Shown here: positions 1 through 8,804 of the stretch, piece after piece
How the letters are laid out: every line of letters starts with the position of its first letter
Position numbering within the stretch: position 1 is the stretch's first letter
Origin: Winogradskyella forsetii
GTDB lineage: Bacteria; Bacteroidota; Bacteroidia; Flavobacteriales; Flavobacteriaceae
DNA: 64,000 nucleotides
Reading direction: 5' to 3'
Assembly: GCF_013394595.1 (NCBI RefSeq)
Contig: NZ_CP053348.1
Coordinates: 2,692,001-2,756,000, forward strand
Notes under the pieces: generated by a model
The model's database searches: none
What the model was told of the DNA's origin: nothing
The model's input: only the letters and a program-made list of their open reading frames with translations
Made by a program: the position numbers and the translations under genes

Positions 1-1161
1 AGATAAACCGCCATAAATCCGATAGGGAATATCACGTTTACGCAGCGCATCTTCAATCGCTCTAGATTGCGCATTTGTCCGATATAAAAGGGCAAAATCG
101 CTGTTATGAAGTTGATTATTCATTTTGGTTTCCCAAATTGTACTGGCTACGTAACGCCCTTCATCACCATCAGTCATGGCTCTGTGGACGATCACTTTTT
201 CCCCAACATCATTTGCGGTCCAAACTATTTTATCGAGTTTGGTTTTATTATGTTCAATCACCGAATTTGCGGCACCAACAATATTTTTGGTCGAACGGTA
301 ATTCTGTTCCAATCGGTACATTTTAACATCATCATAGTCCTTTTGGAAATTCAGGATATTATTGATATTTGCACCACGGAATGCATAGATACTTTGCGCG
401 TCATCCCCAACCACACAGATATTCTGAAAACGATCTGCCAATGCTCTCACAATGAGATATTGCGAGTGGTTGGTATCTTGATACTCATCGACCAAAATAT
501 AGCGGAACTTATTTTGGTACTGTGCCAACACATTAGGAAAACGGGTTAACAGTTCATTGGTCCTTAACAATAAATCATCAAAATCCATGGCGCCTGCTTT
601 AAAGCAGCGCTCCACATATTCTTTATAGATTTCTCCCATTTTTGGTCGCCTTGCCATAGCATCGGCTTCCATAAGTTCTGGGTTCCTAAAATACGCTTTT
701 ACAGTAACGAGACTATTTTTATAAGATGAGATGCGGCTGTACACCTGTTTCGTTTTATAAATATCCTTATCGAGCCCCATTTCTTTAATAATGGCACCCA
801 TTAATTTCTGTGAATCTTGAGTATCGTAAATGGTAAAATTACTTGGGAAGCCCAAATGATGCCCTTCAAAACGTAGAATCTTGGCAAAAACAGAGTGAAA
901 GGTTCCCATCCAAAGGTTCTTAGCTTCACTATCGCCAACAATATCAGCGATTCTCCCTTTCATTTCCTTAGCCGCTTTATTAGTAAAGGTTAAAGCCAAA
1001 ATATTAAAGGAATCCACACCCTTACTCATTAAATAAGCAATACGATAAGTCAGCACACGGGTTTTACCAGAACCTGCACCAGCAATGATAATCATTGGGC
1101 CATCGACCTGTAATGTAGGTGCTAATTGTGCGTCATTAAGTTGACTGAGATACTTTTCCAA
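1..1161 (-). CDS. uvrD: UvrD/PcrA-type ATP-dependent 3'-5' DNA helicase, N-terminal part
   Basis: Superfamily 1A helicase acting in nucleotide-excision and mismatch repair. Read on the minus strand, the frame stays open to the window edge, so only about 387 N-terminal residues are present and the C-terminal half is missing. Visible motifs in order: the Q-motif region LNDAQ near residue 9, Walker A AGAGSGKT at 27-34, the Walker B/DExx box VDEYQDT at about 224, motif III VGDDAQSIYAFRGA and motif IV QNYRSTKNIV, ending in IPYRIYGGL. No ATG lies in frame between an upstream stop and the Q motif; the TTG at 1161, giving MEKYLSQLND, fits the family N-terminus and is chosen as start. Family call is very secure; the exact subfamily (UvrD, PcrA or Rep) is not. 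Confidence 0.95.
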   Translation of the reverse strand, partial: MEKYLSQLNDAQLAPTLQVDGPMIIIAGAGSGKTRVLTYRIAYLMSKGVDSFNILALTFTNKAAKEMKGRIADIVGDSEAKNLWMGTFHSVFAKILRFEGHHLGFPSNFTIYDTQDSQKLMGAIIKEMGLDKDIYKTKQVYSRISSYKNSLVTVKAYFRNPELMEADAMARRPKMGEIYKEYVERCFKAGAMDFDDLLLRTNELLTRFPNVLAQYQNKFRYILVDEYQDTNHSQYLIVRALADRFQNICVVGDDAQSIYAFRGANINNILNFQKDYDDVKMYRLEQNYRSTKNIVGAANSVIEHNKTKLDKIVWTANDVGEKVIVHRAMTDGDEGRYVASTIWETKMNNQLHNSDFALLYRTNAQSRAIEDALRKRDIPYRIYGGLS

Positions 1162-1368
1162 GCTGATTTTTTTTGAAGGAGTAAAATTACGGATTGTCTT
1201 ATAGTTTTCCGCATTGAAAAGGGATAAATTTGAAAAGAAAAGCCTAAAAGACCACTTCGCTTTAAGAGGTTGAATTTAAAAGGATAGTATTTTTTTATCC
1301 AAAAAATAAATATAGGATTCACGGAAAAAGAGACCTATAGGATTACGTAAATTAAAATTGATTTAAAA

Positions 1369-2937
1369 TTATTCCTTTTTCTTACCATCTCCTGTCATTG
1401 CAGAAAGCAAACCTTCCCGCACATTTATCCATACAAAATTAAATACGGATTTTGTCACGTCGCGTTCCACACCTTCCTCATGTCCATAACGGTAAGTGTC
1501 TTTATCGCTTTCACTATCTTTTGAAACAAACAAATTGGCTATGGTTGATAAAAATTTGTTTTTCTCTTTACCATCTTTTTGCATTATTACAACTTCAAAA
1601 TCGTCATATTTCATTTTTAAATCTACACGTGAAGTTCTGGGATTACCATTAATTGTAAAATACGTTTGTTTTAACTCACCATTAAAATCAATATTAAGAT
1701 TAGGCTGGGTAAACTGATCCATTTTTGCAGCATTTACATAACCAAGATCTGCTTTAAATATAAACTGATCTGTGGTATCTGAGACTTTAAAATTCCAATT
1801 GACTTCCAAAGGCGAAACTTCCATAAAACTTGTATTTACGTTAATAACGGTTTCCTCTTCGCCATAAGTGTTTCCTAAGTTTTCAATTGTAGCGTTCATA
1901 TCTGTAAAATCAAGTCTTCCTGCTTTTTTATCTGATTTCACCTTTTCTAAATATGATATTTTTCCTTCTGATATTTCAACAGTATTCAATCCCAATTCAA
2001 AATTCAAATTTCTCAACATTGTTCCATATAAAGGTTTGTAGGTTTTGTCATCTGCCACCAGTTTATCTCTGTATATTTCGGCTTCAGGTGCAATCAGACG
2101 GACTTCTTTTGATTTAAAAAAGAATCGTTCTGCATCACTAAACCCAAAATCCATATCAGCTATTTTCACTTCCTTTATATGAAGATAGAAATGATCACGT
2201 TCGGTTTTTAGAATAGCTGAATAGTCAGCTCTGTCATATTTAGTTTTAAGTTTGAAGTTTTTAAAAGTCGCGTTATTACTGGTCAATCGTATCGAATCTG
2301 CAAATAATTCATCGAATTTGTTTATTGCCCATTTCAAGTTTTTAGCGGTTAATTTGAAATCTTTATAATCAATTTTCTTTACTTTTTTGGGTGCGTTTGG
2401 ATTGATTAGAAGGTCATTTAATTCAAAGTTCAATTTCGGGACGCTCATTATTGTTGAATCAGTATCAAAGTTGGTCACTAAAAGGTCTGCATTAGTAATG
2501 TTGATTTTTTCGACATCAATAATTTGTTTTATTTTATCTAGAAATCCACTTTTATAATCGTCGTTTTGGACCACAGGATTATGCTTGTATTTTGCTATCA
2601 ACTGATCAATTCTTAATTCTTCAACTGAAATTTTATCCTTAAATATAAAATCCCAATAACTGATATCATTGATTTTTATGGTATTTAGTTTCGCATCGAG
2701 AATGGTTTTATCGGTGGTTTCGCCATTAACAGTAATTGATGGCGTTACTAATTCTAAATTTCCTGTCAAAACATTGGCATCTATTGAAGCATAATCCACC
2801 TTTACCGATTCAGGTAAATCCTCAAAAGCAGAGGCTATTTTATTTTCTATAATTAGGTTTGCTACAACAATCATTAGTATTACTAGCGCTAATGTTATAG
2901 CAATAATAATCCCGACTTTTTTTTGTTTTTGATTCAT
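1369..2937 (-). CDS. Membrane-anchored AsmA/DUF748-like protein of unknown function
   Basis: 522 aa with a basic N-terminus (MNQKQKKVG), one transmembrane helix at about residues 8-29, and a long extracytoplasmic region rich in alternating polar/hydrophobic beta-type segments. There is no catalytic motif. The layout (single N-terminal helix, then repeated beta segments such as LDAKLNTIKINDISYWDF) resembles AsmA-like or DUF748 periplasmic proteins, some of which bridge the envelope for lipid transport; that assignment is by resemblance only. The C-terminus is charged (GDGKKKE). It is a single transcription unit between uvrD and a divergent 173-aa gene. The coding call is firm, the function is not. 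Confidence 0.8.
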   Translation of the reverse strand: MNQKQKKVGIIIAITLALVILMIVVANLIIENKIASAFEDLPESVKVDYASIDANVLTGNLELVTPSITVNGETTDKTILDAKLNTIKINDISYWDFIFKDKISVEELRIDQLIAKYKHNPVVQNDDYKSGFLDKIKQIIDVEKINITNADLLVTNFDTDSTIMSVPKLNFELNDLLINPNAPKKVKKIDYKDFKLTAKNLKWAINKFDELFADSIRLTSNNATFKNFKLKTKYDRADYSAILKTERDHFYLHIKEVKIADMDFGFSDAERFFFKSKEVRLIAPEAEIYRDKLVADDKTYKPLYGTMLRNLNFELGLNTVEISEGKISYLEKVKSDKKAGRLDFTDMNATIENLGNTYGEEETVINVNTSFMEVSPLEVNWNFKVSDTTDQFIFKADLGYVNAAKMDQFTQPNLNIDFNGELKQTYFTINGNPRTSRVDLKMKYDDFEVVIMQKDGKEKNKFLSTIANLFVSKDSESDKDTYRYGHEEGVERDVTKSVFNFVWINVREGLLSAMTGDGKKKE

Positions 2938-3066
2938 AGTTTCAACGATAAGTTTTCAAAATCTTTAAAATAAATTAACTTTACAGATTCGTGACTGAAT
3001 TTACGCATAACCCTGTGAATTTGTTAACGAATAACATATTAATCTTAACCTAATAAAATAATTGCA

Positions 3067-3588
3067 ATGGATATTGATAACATCATAGAACTCATTTTTA
3101 ATATCGCTCCTGCCCTAGTTGTTGGCGCAATTGCCTATTATTTCTTTAAGCAACATATTGAAAATGAAAACAGCCGAAGACGTTTTCTTTTACAGAAAGA
3201 TTTACAAAAAGAAACCTTCCCTTTACGTTTACAAGCTTACGAGCGCATGGCTCTTTTTTTAGAGCGCATTGCACCTTCAAAGCTATTGACAAGGGTTCAT
3301 CCAACCTCTTCCAGTAAAGAAGATTACGAAAGCCTACTCATAGCAACTATTGAGCAAGAATTTGAACATAATTTATCGCAGCAAATCTATGTTAGCGATC
3401 AGTGTTGGTCGATAACGCAAGCCGCAAAAAACGCCACTATTCAGTTGATTAGAAAAGCCAACATAAACGAAAAAACGGATACAGCCAACAAACTTCGCGA
3501 GGTGGTGCTCACAGAACTTATGGATAAACCTGCACCCAGCAATGCTGCGCTTTCCTTTATTAAACAGGAAGTTAGTGAGATGTGGTAG
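3067..3588 (+). CDS. Conserved flavobacterial membrane-anchored protein (DUF7935-like)
   Basis: 173 aa. One N-terminal transmembrane helix at about residues 8-26 (ELIFNIAPALVVGAIAYYFF) is followed by a charged, helical cytoplasmic domain with QKDLQKETFPLRLQAYERM and a hydrophobic C-terminal half. I recall this arrangement as a small conserved Flavobacteriia family of unknown role, often numbered DUF7935; the name is from memory and not tested. It starts with ATG after an AT-rich leader and is followed by a heptamer repeat region and the convergent bshA gene. No enzymatic motif is visible. Confidence 0.75.
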   Translation: MDIDNIIELIFNIAPALVVGAIAYYFFKQHIENENSRRRFLLQKDLQKETFPLRLQAYERMALFLERIAPSKLLTRVHPTSSSKEDYESLLIATIEQEFEHNLSQQIYVSDQCWSITQAAKNATIQLIRKANINEKTDTANKLREVVLTELMDKPAPSNAALSFIKQEVSEMW

Positions 3589-3589
3589 A

Positions 3590-3788
3590 GAATGAAGAAT
3601 TAAAAATGAATAATGAATAATGAAGTTGGAAGATTGATTCTGGAGATGAAAGCCACCTCATTCTAAAAGCCTAGACTCTAAGTATAAGGAGCCATCTCCT
3701 CAAAACTCTACTCTTGCTACTTTACACTTTTTACTGTGGACTGCCAACTGAAGACTGTGAACTGAATACTGATTACTGAATACTAAAA
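3590..3788. repeat. Degenerate heptamer-phased intergenic arrays
   Basis: The gap between the convergent 173-aa gene and bshA holds two runs of 7-bp units. 3590-3645 follows the pattern nnnTGAA (for example AAATGAA, TAATGAA). 3719-3788 is ten consecutive heptamers beginning with ACT, mostly ACTGnnn (ACTGAAG, ACTGTGA). Units differ in sequence but the period is exact. No ORF or terminator hairpin is apparent. Confidence 0.8.
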
Positions 3789-3790
3789 AA

Positions 3791-4927
3791 TCAATGTACC
3801 ATAAACGACTTTAAAGTTTCCTCATAAATCGCCTCATACATTGGTACGATATTCCTTAAGTCGAATTTTTGGGATTGTGCTTTTGCGTTGGCTTTGAATT
3901 GATTTAATGTATCAACATCTGAAAGTATTTTGACAGCATTTTCAGACATCTCCTTCACATCTCCAACATCACTTAAAAAACCTGAAAATCCATCTTCGTT
4001 TACTTCAGACAATCCACCCGTATTGGTAGAAATAACTGGGACACTACTGGCCATGGCCTCAAGTGCTGCCAAACCAAAACTTTCGGTTTTTGATGGCAAT
4101 AAGAATAGGTCACTAAAACATAGAATTCGATCTATTTCATGACTTTTCCCAAAGAAAACAACACGATTGGAAATCCCCAATTCCTCAACCAATAACTCTG
4201 CAGCTTCTTTTTCAGGTCCTTCGCCTACCATCATCAATTTTGCCGGTAATTCTTTTTGGATATTATAAAAAATCTTAATGACATCAGGAATTCTTTTGAC
4301 CTCCCTAAAATTACTTATATGTGTTATAATGCGTTCATCATTAGCTGCCATCATTTCGCGCTGGCAATCTGTAAAATTATGATTATATTTTTCTAAATCT
4401 ATAAAATTAGGAATGACCTGGATGTCTCTTTTAATATTAAACAAACGCATCGTGTCTTCCTTCAAACTTGCCGACACAGAAGTTACAGCATCAGATTTAT
4501 TGATACTGAAAGTGACAGCTGGTTTGTAAAATGGATGACTTCCAACTAAAGTAATATCAGTGCCATGCAACGTCGTTACAATAGGAATTAAAACCCCTTC
4601 GTCCATGAGCATCTGTTGGGCCATATATGCTGCATAGGCATGAGGAATGGCGTAATGTACATGCAGCAATTCAATACCATGCAACTTTACCATATCCACT
4701 AATTTACTTGATAAAGCCAACTCATAAGGCTGATACAAAAACAATGGATATTCTGGCACATGCACTTCATGAAAATGAACATTCTTACTCAACAATTCTA
4801 GTCGTACGGGTTGACTGTAGGTTATAAAATGAATCTCGTGCCCACGTTTTGAAAGCTCTAAGCCCAATTCCGTAGCTACGACGCCACTTCCACCAAATGT
4901 TGGGTAACAAACTATGCCTATTTTCAT
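3791..4927 (-). CDS. bshA: N-acetyl-alpha-D-glucosaminyl L-malate synthase (bacillithiol biosynthesis)
   Basis: 378-aa GT-B (family GT4) glycosyltransferase, the normal length for BshA. It joins GlcNAc from UDP-GlcNAc to L-malate, the first step of bacillithiol synthesis, in the cytosol. Diagnostic features: the N-terminal glycine loop CYPTFGGSGVVATELG, the YAIPHAYAAYMA segment, LHGTDITLVG, and the C-terminal nucleotide-binding region with LLLPSKTESFGLAALEAMA. No bshB or bshC lies nearby, so the pathway is scattered. Start is the ATG giving MKIGIVCYP. Conserved spacing across the whole family pattern makes this a confident call. Confidence 0.95.
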   Translation of the reverse strand: MKIGIVCYPTFGGSGVVATELGLELSKRGHEIHFITYSQPVRLELLSKNVHFHEVHVPEYPLFLYQPYELALSSKLVDMVKLHGIELLHVHYAIPHAYAAYMAQQMLMDEGVLIPIVTTLHGTDITLVGSHPFYKPAVTFSINKSDAVTSVSASLKEDTMRLFNIKRDIQVIPNFIDLEKYNHNFTDCQREMMAANDERIITHISNFREVKRIPDVIKIFYNIQKELPAKLMMVGEGPEKEAAELLVEELGISNRVVFFGKSHEIDRILCFSDLFLLPSKTESFGLAALEAMASSVPVISTNTGGLSEVNEDGFSGFLSDVGDVKEMSENAVKILSDVDTLNQFKANAKAQSQKFDLRNIVPMYEAIYEETLKSFMVH

Positions 4928-5118
4928 CTATAAGTTTTAAATATTTAAAGTGTAAAAAATCTAACTTTTCAGTTTTTCATAATAGTCGTAACCGCTCTGA
5001 AGCACTTACTAACTTATTCAACTAAATTATTCATTAAGGTTAGAATTTTTAAAATTAGGTATTTCGAGTAAGTATTGATTTAACTTTAAGTCCTTTTTAA
5101 CTTATAACTTTAGGCATT

Positions 5119-8076
5119 CTATTCTATAATCGCCTCATAAATCAAGCGTTGAATCTCAGTCCTAATATCCTCTCTGAGTAAAAGGTTTTTACCAGCTTGA
5201 GGATAAGTCCGGTTGGCTAAAAAGATGTAGACAATTTCCTCTTCTGGATCTGCCCAAGCATAAGTTCCAGTAAAGCCTGAATGTCCGAAACTTGTCATCG
5301 ATAGACAACCGCATGTTGGCCCTTCATCTCCCAACTGTGGTTTATCGAATCCTATACCTCGTCGGTTATTATTACTACAATAATAACAATAATTGAACTT
5401 ATCTACAGTGTCAGGCTCAAGGTAGCGTTTACCTCCATAAAAGCCTTTTTGCAGATACATCTGCATTATTTTGGCTACATCATTGGCATTACTAAAAATA
5501 CCAGCATGGCCGCCTACGCCTCCTTGCATCGCAGCTCCCATATCGTGGACATAACCATGCACTTTTTTATAGCGGTAATAATTGTCGATTTCTGTTGGGA
5601 CAATATCCTTTAAGCTGAACTTTTTTCGTGGGTTATAAGTGGTATAATTTGCTCCTAAAGATTTATAAAAGCGATCCTCAGTAATTTCACTTAAGGGCTT
5701 ATCGTAAAAGTCTTCCAAATAATCACTTAAAATATAATACGGCAAATCACTATAGCGATAACGCAAACTTGAAAGCAAATCACTTTCCTGTATGATTTTC
5801 TGAATGGAATCCTTATAATCATTCCGCATAAAAAGCGTATTGGTCACCTCTATTTCAAAACCTTTGGTTCGTTTTTTTCTATAATATTTAGGATCTGGTT
5901 TTTGAGTCATCGTATCCAATGTGGCATAATAAAACGGAATCCAAGGTTTAAGCTGCGCATAGTGCGACAACATTTTCTTTAAAGTGACATTCTTCTTATT
6001 CGTATTTTTATAATCTGGTATTAATTTGCTCAGTTTATCATCGAGCGATAAGGAACCTTTTTCTTCAAGCTCCATTAAAACAGGTAATGTTGCCAATATT
6101 TTTGTCAGCGAAGCCACATCGTAAATATCATCAAAATCGACTGCATTCTTTTTTGCGTAAGTGTGATAACCAAAATTCTTATTATAAATCACTTTTCCTT
6201 TTCGCGCGACCAATAACTGAATTCCAGGAGTCATGTTACCATTAACAGCATAATTGGCGACAGAATCTATTCGGCTTAATAATTGAGAATCCATACCAAC
6301 GCGTTCTGGTAAACCGTAACTCAAATTCATCAATGAATTATAAATTTCTCCCGTACCTACCGGAAAAAATTGTCCAGTGCTAACTGGCAGTTTTCCTTTA
6401 GCAGGAATGGCTCCAAAAATCAACTGTGCCGATTTTTCCTGAGCTATCTTACTGTTTTGATAACTCATGACGATGCCTTCAATGTTTTCAACAGATAACA
6501 AATCGTTTAACGCATAGGGTCTAGCGAAAACATCTAGGATAACGTTATTGGTTCTAGAGATTTCGTATAACCATGCCATTTCCTTTTGTGAGAATTCAAA
6601 ATCTTTCCAAGGACTGGCATTTGATCTATGAAAACCAACAACGACTGTGTTGTAATTTTGAAGTTTTGTAATTATCCCATCCAATTTATCAGCTTTGATC
6701 TCATGGACTTTGGTGTATTTTTTCAATTCATCCAAAAAGACGGAACTATCGTCATCGCCAAGGGTCACATAAGCAATTTTCTTAGTTTGTAGATCACGAA
6801 GTGGTAACAATGAATTGGTATTTTTTACAACCGTTATCGCATTTTCCATGAGTTCTTCATAGAGTAAATCATCTTTAAGTCGGTTTAAGTCCTTTTCCAA
6901 ATTATAAATGCCGATAGGCGAATAATTATTCAGTCCGACTTTATACTTAGCCATCAGAATTTTCTTAACTGAATGTGCTAATCGTTTTTCAGTAATCGTC
7001 TTGTTCTTGTAAGCTTCTACAAATTTAGCGATACCTTTTTCTGGATCTTCGGACATCAACATCACATCATTTCCTGCTAAAAATGCCATTAAATCTATTT
7101 CGCCTCCTTTTACCAAACTCTTTGTTCCTGTGCCATCCACCCCTTTTTCGACATAATCTGCAGCACCTTTCATGGTTAAGGCATCTGTAAAAATCAAGCC
7201 ATTAAAGCCTAATTGTCCTTTTAAAATATCGGTAACAATATGTTTGGATAATGAGGATGGAAATCCACGTCGTGCTTCTAAACTCGGCACATTCAAATGC
7301 GCCACCATGACACTCGCTAGACCTTCGTTTATTAATTTTCTATAAGGATAAAGCTCTACAGAATCGATTCGTTTGGCACTAAAATTAACAGTTGGCAATT
7401 CTAAATGCGAATCTGCCTCAGTATCGCCATGCCCAGGGAAATGTTTGGCATTCGCCAATGTTCCTGCACTTTGCATACCTTTCATAAACGCTAAGCCTTT
7501 TTCGGTAACGTTATCCCTATCTTCTCCAAAAGATCGGTTTCCAATAATGGGGTTTTTAGGGTTGGTATTAATATCTACGGCTGGTGCAAAATTAAAGTGT
7601 ACACCAAGACGTTTGCAATGTTCTCCAATTTGTCTTCCGGTTTGCTCAACTAATTTATTATCCGAAATTGCACCAAGGGTCATATTCCAAGGAAAGGCAT
7701 AAGTGGAATCCAAACGCATGCTCAAACCCCATTCTGCATCCATGCCTATTAACAATGGAATTTTAGAAGCCGCCTGTAATTCGTTATTCAGTTTTGCTTG
7801 GCGAACAGGACCTCCCTTAGAATAGATCAAACCTCCAATATGCTGATCGGTAATTAATTTGGCGATATCATTTTCATGGGCTCTTCCCTTATCCGAAAAC
7901 ACTTGAACCATAAACAATTGGCCTATTTTTTCTTCAACCGACATGGAGTTATAGAGATTATCTACCCATTTCTGCTGTTGGATAGAATCTTTAGTTTGAA
8001 GTGGCTTTTCAGCATAATTTTGTGCAAAATTAACTTGGAAGTAACTGCATATAAGAAAAAGGGCAAAGTAACGCAT
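5119..8076 (-). CDS. Exported NagZ-type GH3 glycosidase fused to a class C beta-lactamase-like serine hydrolase
   Basis: About 985 aa from the ATG at 8076, chosen because MRYFALFLICSYFQVNFAQ is a clean signal peptide; the frame is open to 8184, but those extra residues would bury the signal. The N-terminal half (about 40-380) is a GH3 domain with the NagZ signature KHFPGHGDTEADSHLELP and the nucleophile region FTDALTMKGA. A middle region resembles the GH3 C-terminal domain. The last 370 residues form a serine beta-lactamase/penicillin-binding fold with SLTK as SxxK, a YSD in place of YxN, and HSGFTGT. The role is probably cleavage of GlcNAc-MurNAc fragments plus peptide or ester hydrolysis in the periplasm. 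Such fusions are known in Bacteroidota; substrate is inferred. Confidence 0.92.
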   Translation of the reverse strand: MRYFALFLICSYFQVNFAQNYAEKPLQTKDSIQQQKWVDNLYNSMSVEEKIGQLFMVQVFSDKGRAHENDIAKLITDQHIGGLIYSKGGPVRQAKLNNELQAASKIPLLIGMDAEWGLSMRLDSTYAFPWNMTLGAISDNKLVEQTGRQIGEHCKRLGVHFNFAPAVDINTNPKNPIIGNRSFGEDRDNVTEKGLAFMKGMQSAGTLANAKHFPGHGDTEADSHLELPTVNFSAKRIDSVELYPYRKLINEGLASVMVAHLNVPSLEARRGFPSSLSKHIVTDILKGQLGFNGLIFTDALTMKGAADYVEKGVDGTGTKSLVKGGEIDLMAFLAGNDVMLMSEDPEKGIAKFVEAYKNKTITEKRLAHSVKKILMAKYKVGLNNYSPIGIYNLEKDLNRLKDDLLYEELMENAITVVKNTNSLLPLRDLQTKKIAYVTLGDDDSSVFLDELKKYTKVHEIKADKLDGIITKLQNYNTVVVGFHRSNASPWKDFEFSQKEMAWLYEISRTNNVILDVFARPYALNDLLSVENIEGIVMSYQNSKIAQEKSAQLIFGAIPAKGKLPVSTGQFFPVGTGEIYNSLMNLSYGLPERVGMDSQLLSRIDSVANYAVNGNMTPGIQLLVARKGKVIYNKNFGYHTYAKKNAVDFDDIYDVASLTKILATLPVLMELEEKGSLSLDDKLSKLIPDYKNTNKKNVTLKKMLSHYAQLKPWIPFYYATLDTMTQKPDPKYYRKKRTKGFEIEVTNTLFMRNDYKDSIQKIIQESDLLSSLRYRYSDLPYYILSDYLEDFYDKPLSEITEDRFYKSLGANYTTYNPRKKFSLKDIVPTEIDNYYRYKKVHGYVHDMGAAMQGGVGGHAGIFSNANDVAKIMQMYLQKGFYGGKRYLEPDTVDKFNYCYYCSNNNRRGIGFDKPQLGDEGPTCGCLSMTSFGHSGFTGTYAWADPEEEIVYIFLANRTYPQAGKNLLLREDIRTEIQRLIYEAIIE

Positions 8077-8277
8077 TGACAATCTTTTATCGTTTATAGG
8101 TTTATTCATCTTATAATCTTTAAAATAACCGATTAAATTCGAATAATTTTTATGTTCATTAGATGATAACGAATAATGTGCCAAATTAGCATATTTAAGA
8201 GGAAGTAAAAAGACTTTATGATAGATTTTTGATTGTACTGATATGGTTTTTGGATTATTAGGTTAACTAAGTTTTCA

Positions 8278-8345
8278 GGAACAACCTTCCCTAACAATTC
8301 AATATGTCGGACAAGGTAGCCTACACAATATAATACGTTGTATAA
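8278..8345 (-). pseudogene. Possible decayed copy of the serB 3' end
   Basis: The minus-strand frame here reads VLYCVGYLVRHIEL, resembling the SerB C-terminus VLYLLGYHDRHIDL encoded near 8822-8863. By eye about 30 of 41 bases match across the paired core, and the two sites also share GAACAACCT in register downstream of the coding similarity. The frame runs on without the SerB stop and has no matching HAD domain upstream, so it would be a fragment, not a gene. Could be chance or a small duplication; a pairwise alignment would settle it. Confidence 0.4.
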
Positions 8346-8351
8346 TAACAT

Positions 8352-8804
8352 TCTGTTGATTGCGGAAATTTCATAAACATCATTCGACAGGTAAATGTAT
8401 ATTTAATAAGGTCATTTTTTAATATGTTCATTTTGCCTTGATGCAAAACGAACCAATCCCGATAGCTATCGGGACAAAACGATTTATTAGGAATTACTCA
8501 TGGATTCTTATTTTATAATATGGAATTCGTGAATGCTTCGCATTTGCCAAAGCACCATTCGCTAATACTTTAAGATTTGCGTGTTTAATTTTACCATTTA
8601 ATTCCAATCCTAGAGATATTTTCATAACTACATTTATTGCTCATTATTTCTGAAAATCGTTGATTCCGACGTTGTCGGAATTTAGGTGTTGAAATCTAAT
8701 TTTCTGTAGGCTTACATAAAATAATATGAAAATCTACCATCGAAACTCCGTAAATCTCAATATTTATTCTCTAACAAAAGATCCGTAAATTTTAATAGAA
8801 CAAC
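8352..8804. repeat. Gene-free stretch with two perfect palindromes
   Basis: No convincing gene is seen here. It contains the 18-bp perfect palindrome TCCCGATAGCTATCGGGA at 8457-8474 and an 8-bp inverted repeat, ATTCCGAC and GTCGGAAT with a 3-base loop, at 8663-8681. These look like dispersed flavobacterial intergenic hairpins. The only ORF through the upper part lacks recognisable content. Confidence 0.6.

Noticed and set aside
106..549. 147-aa plus-strand reading frame
   Set aside because: It is antisense to the UvrD helicase, which has clear motifs on the other strand.
8165..8184. TTTGGCACATTATTCG on the minus strand as a sigma-54 site
   Set aside because: The -12 half is TCG and not TTG, and it lies inside the extended frame before the GH3 gene.
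8133..8351. 72-aa minus-strand frame as a gene
   Set aside because: Beyond the short SerB-like stretch there is no protein-like content and no fitting start.
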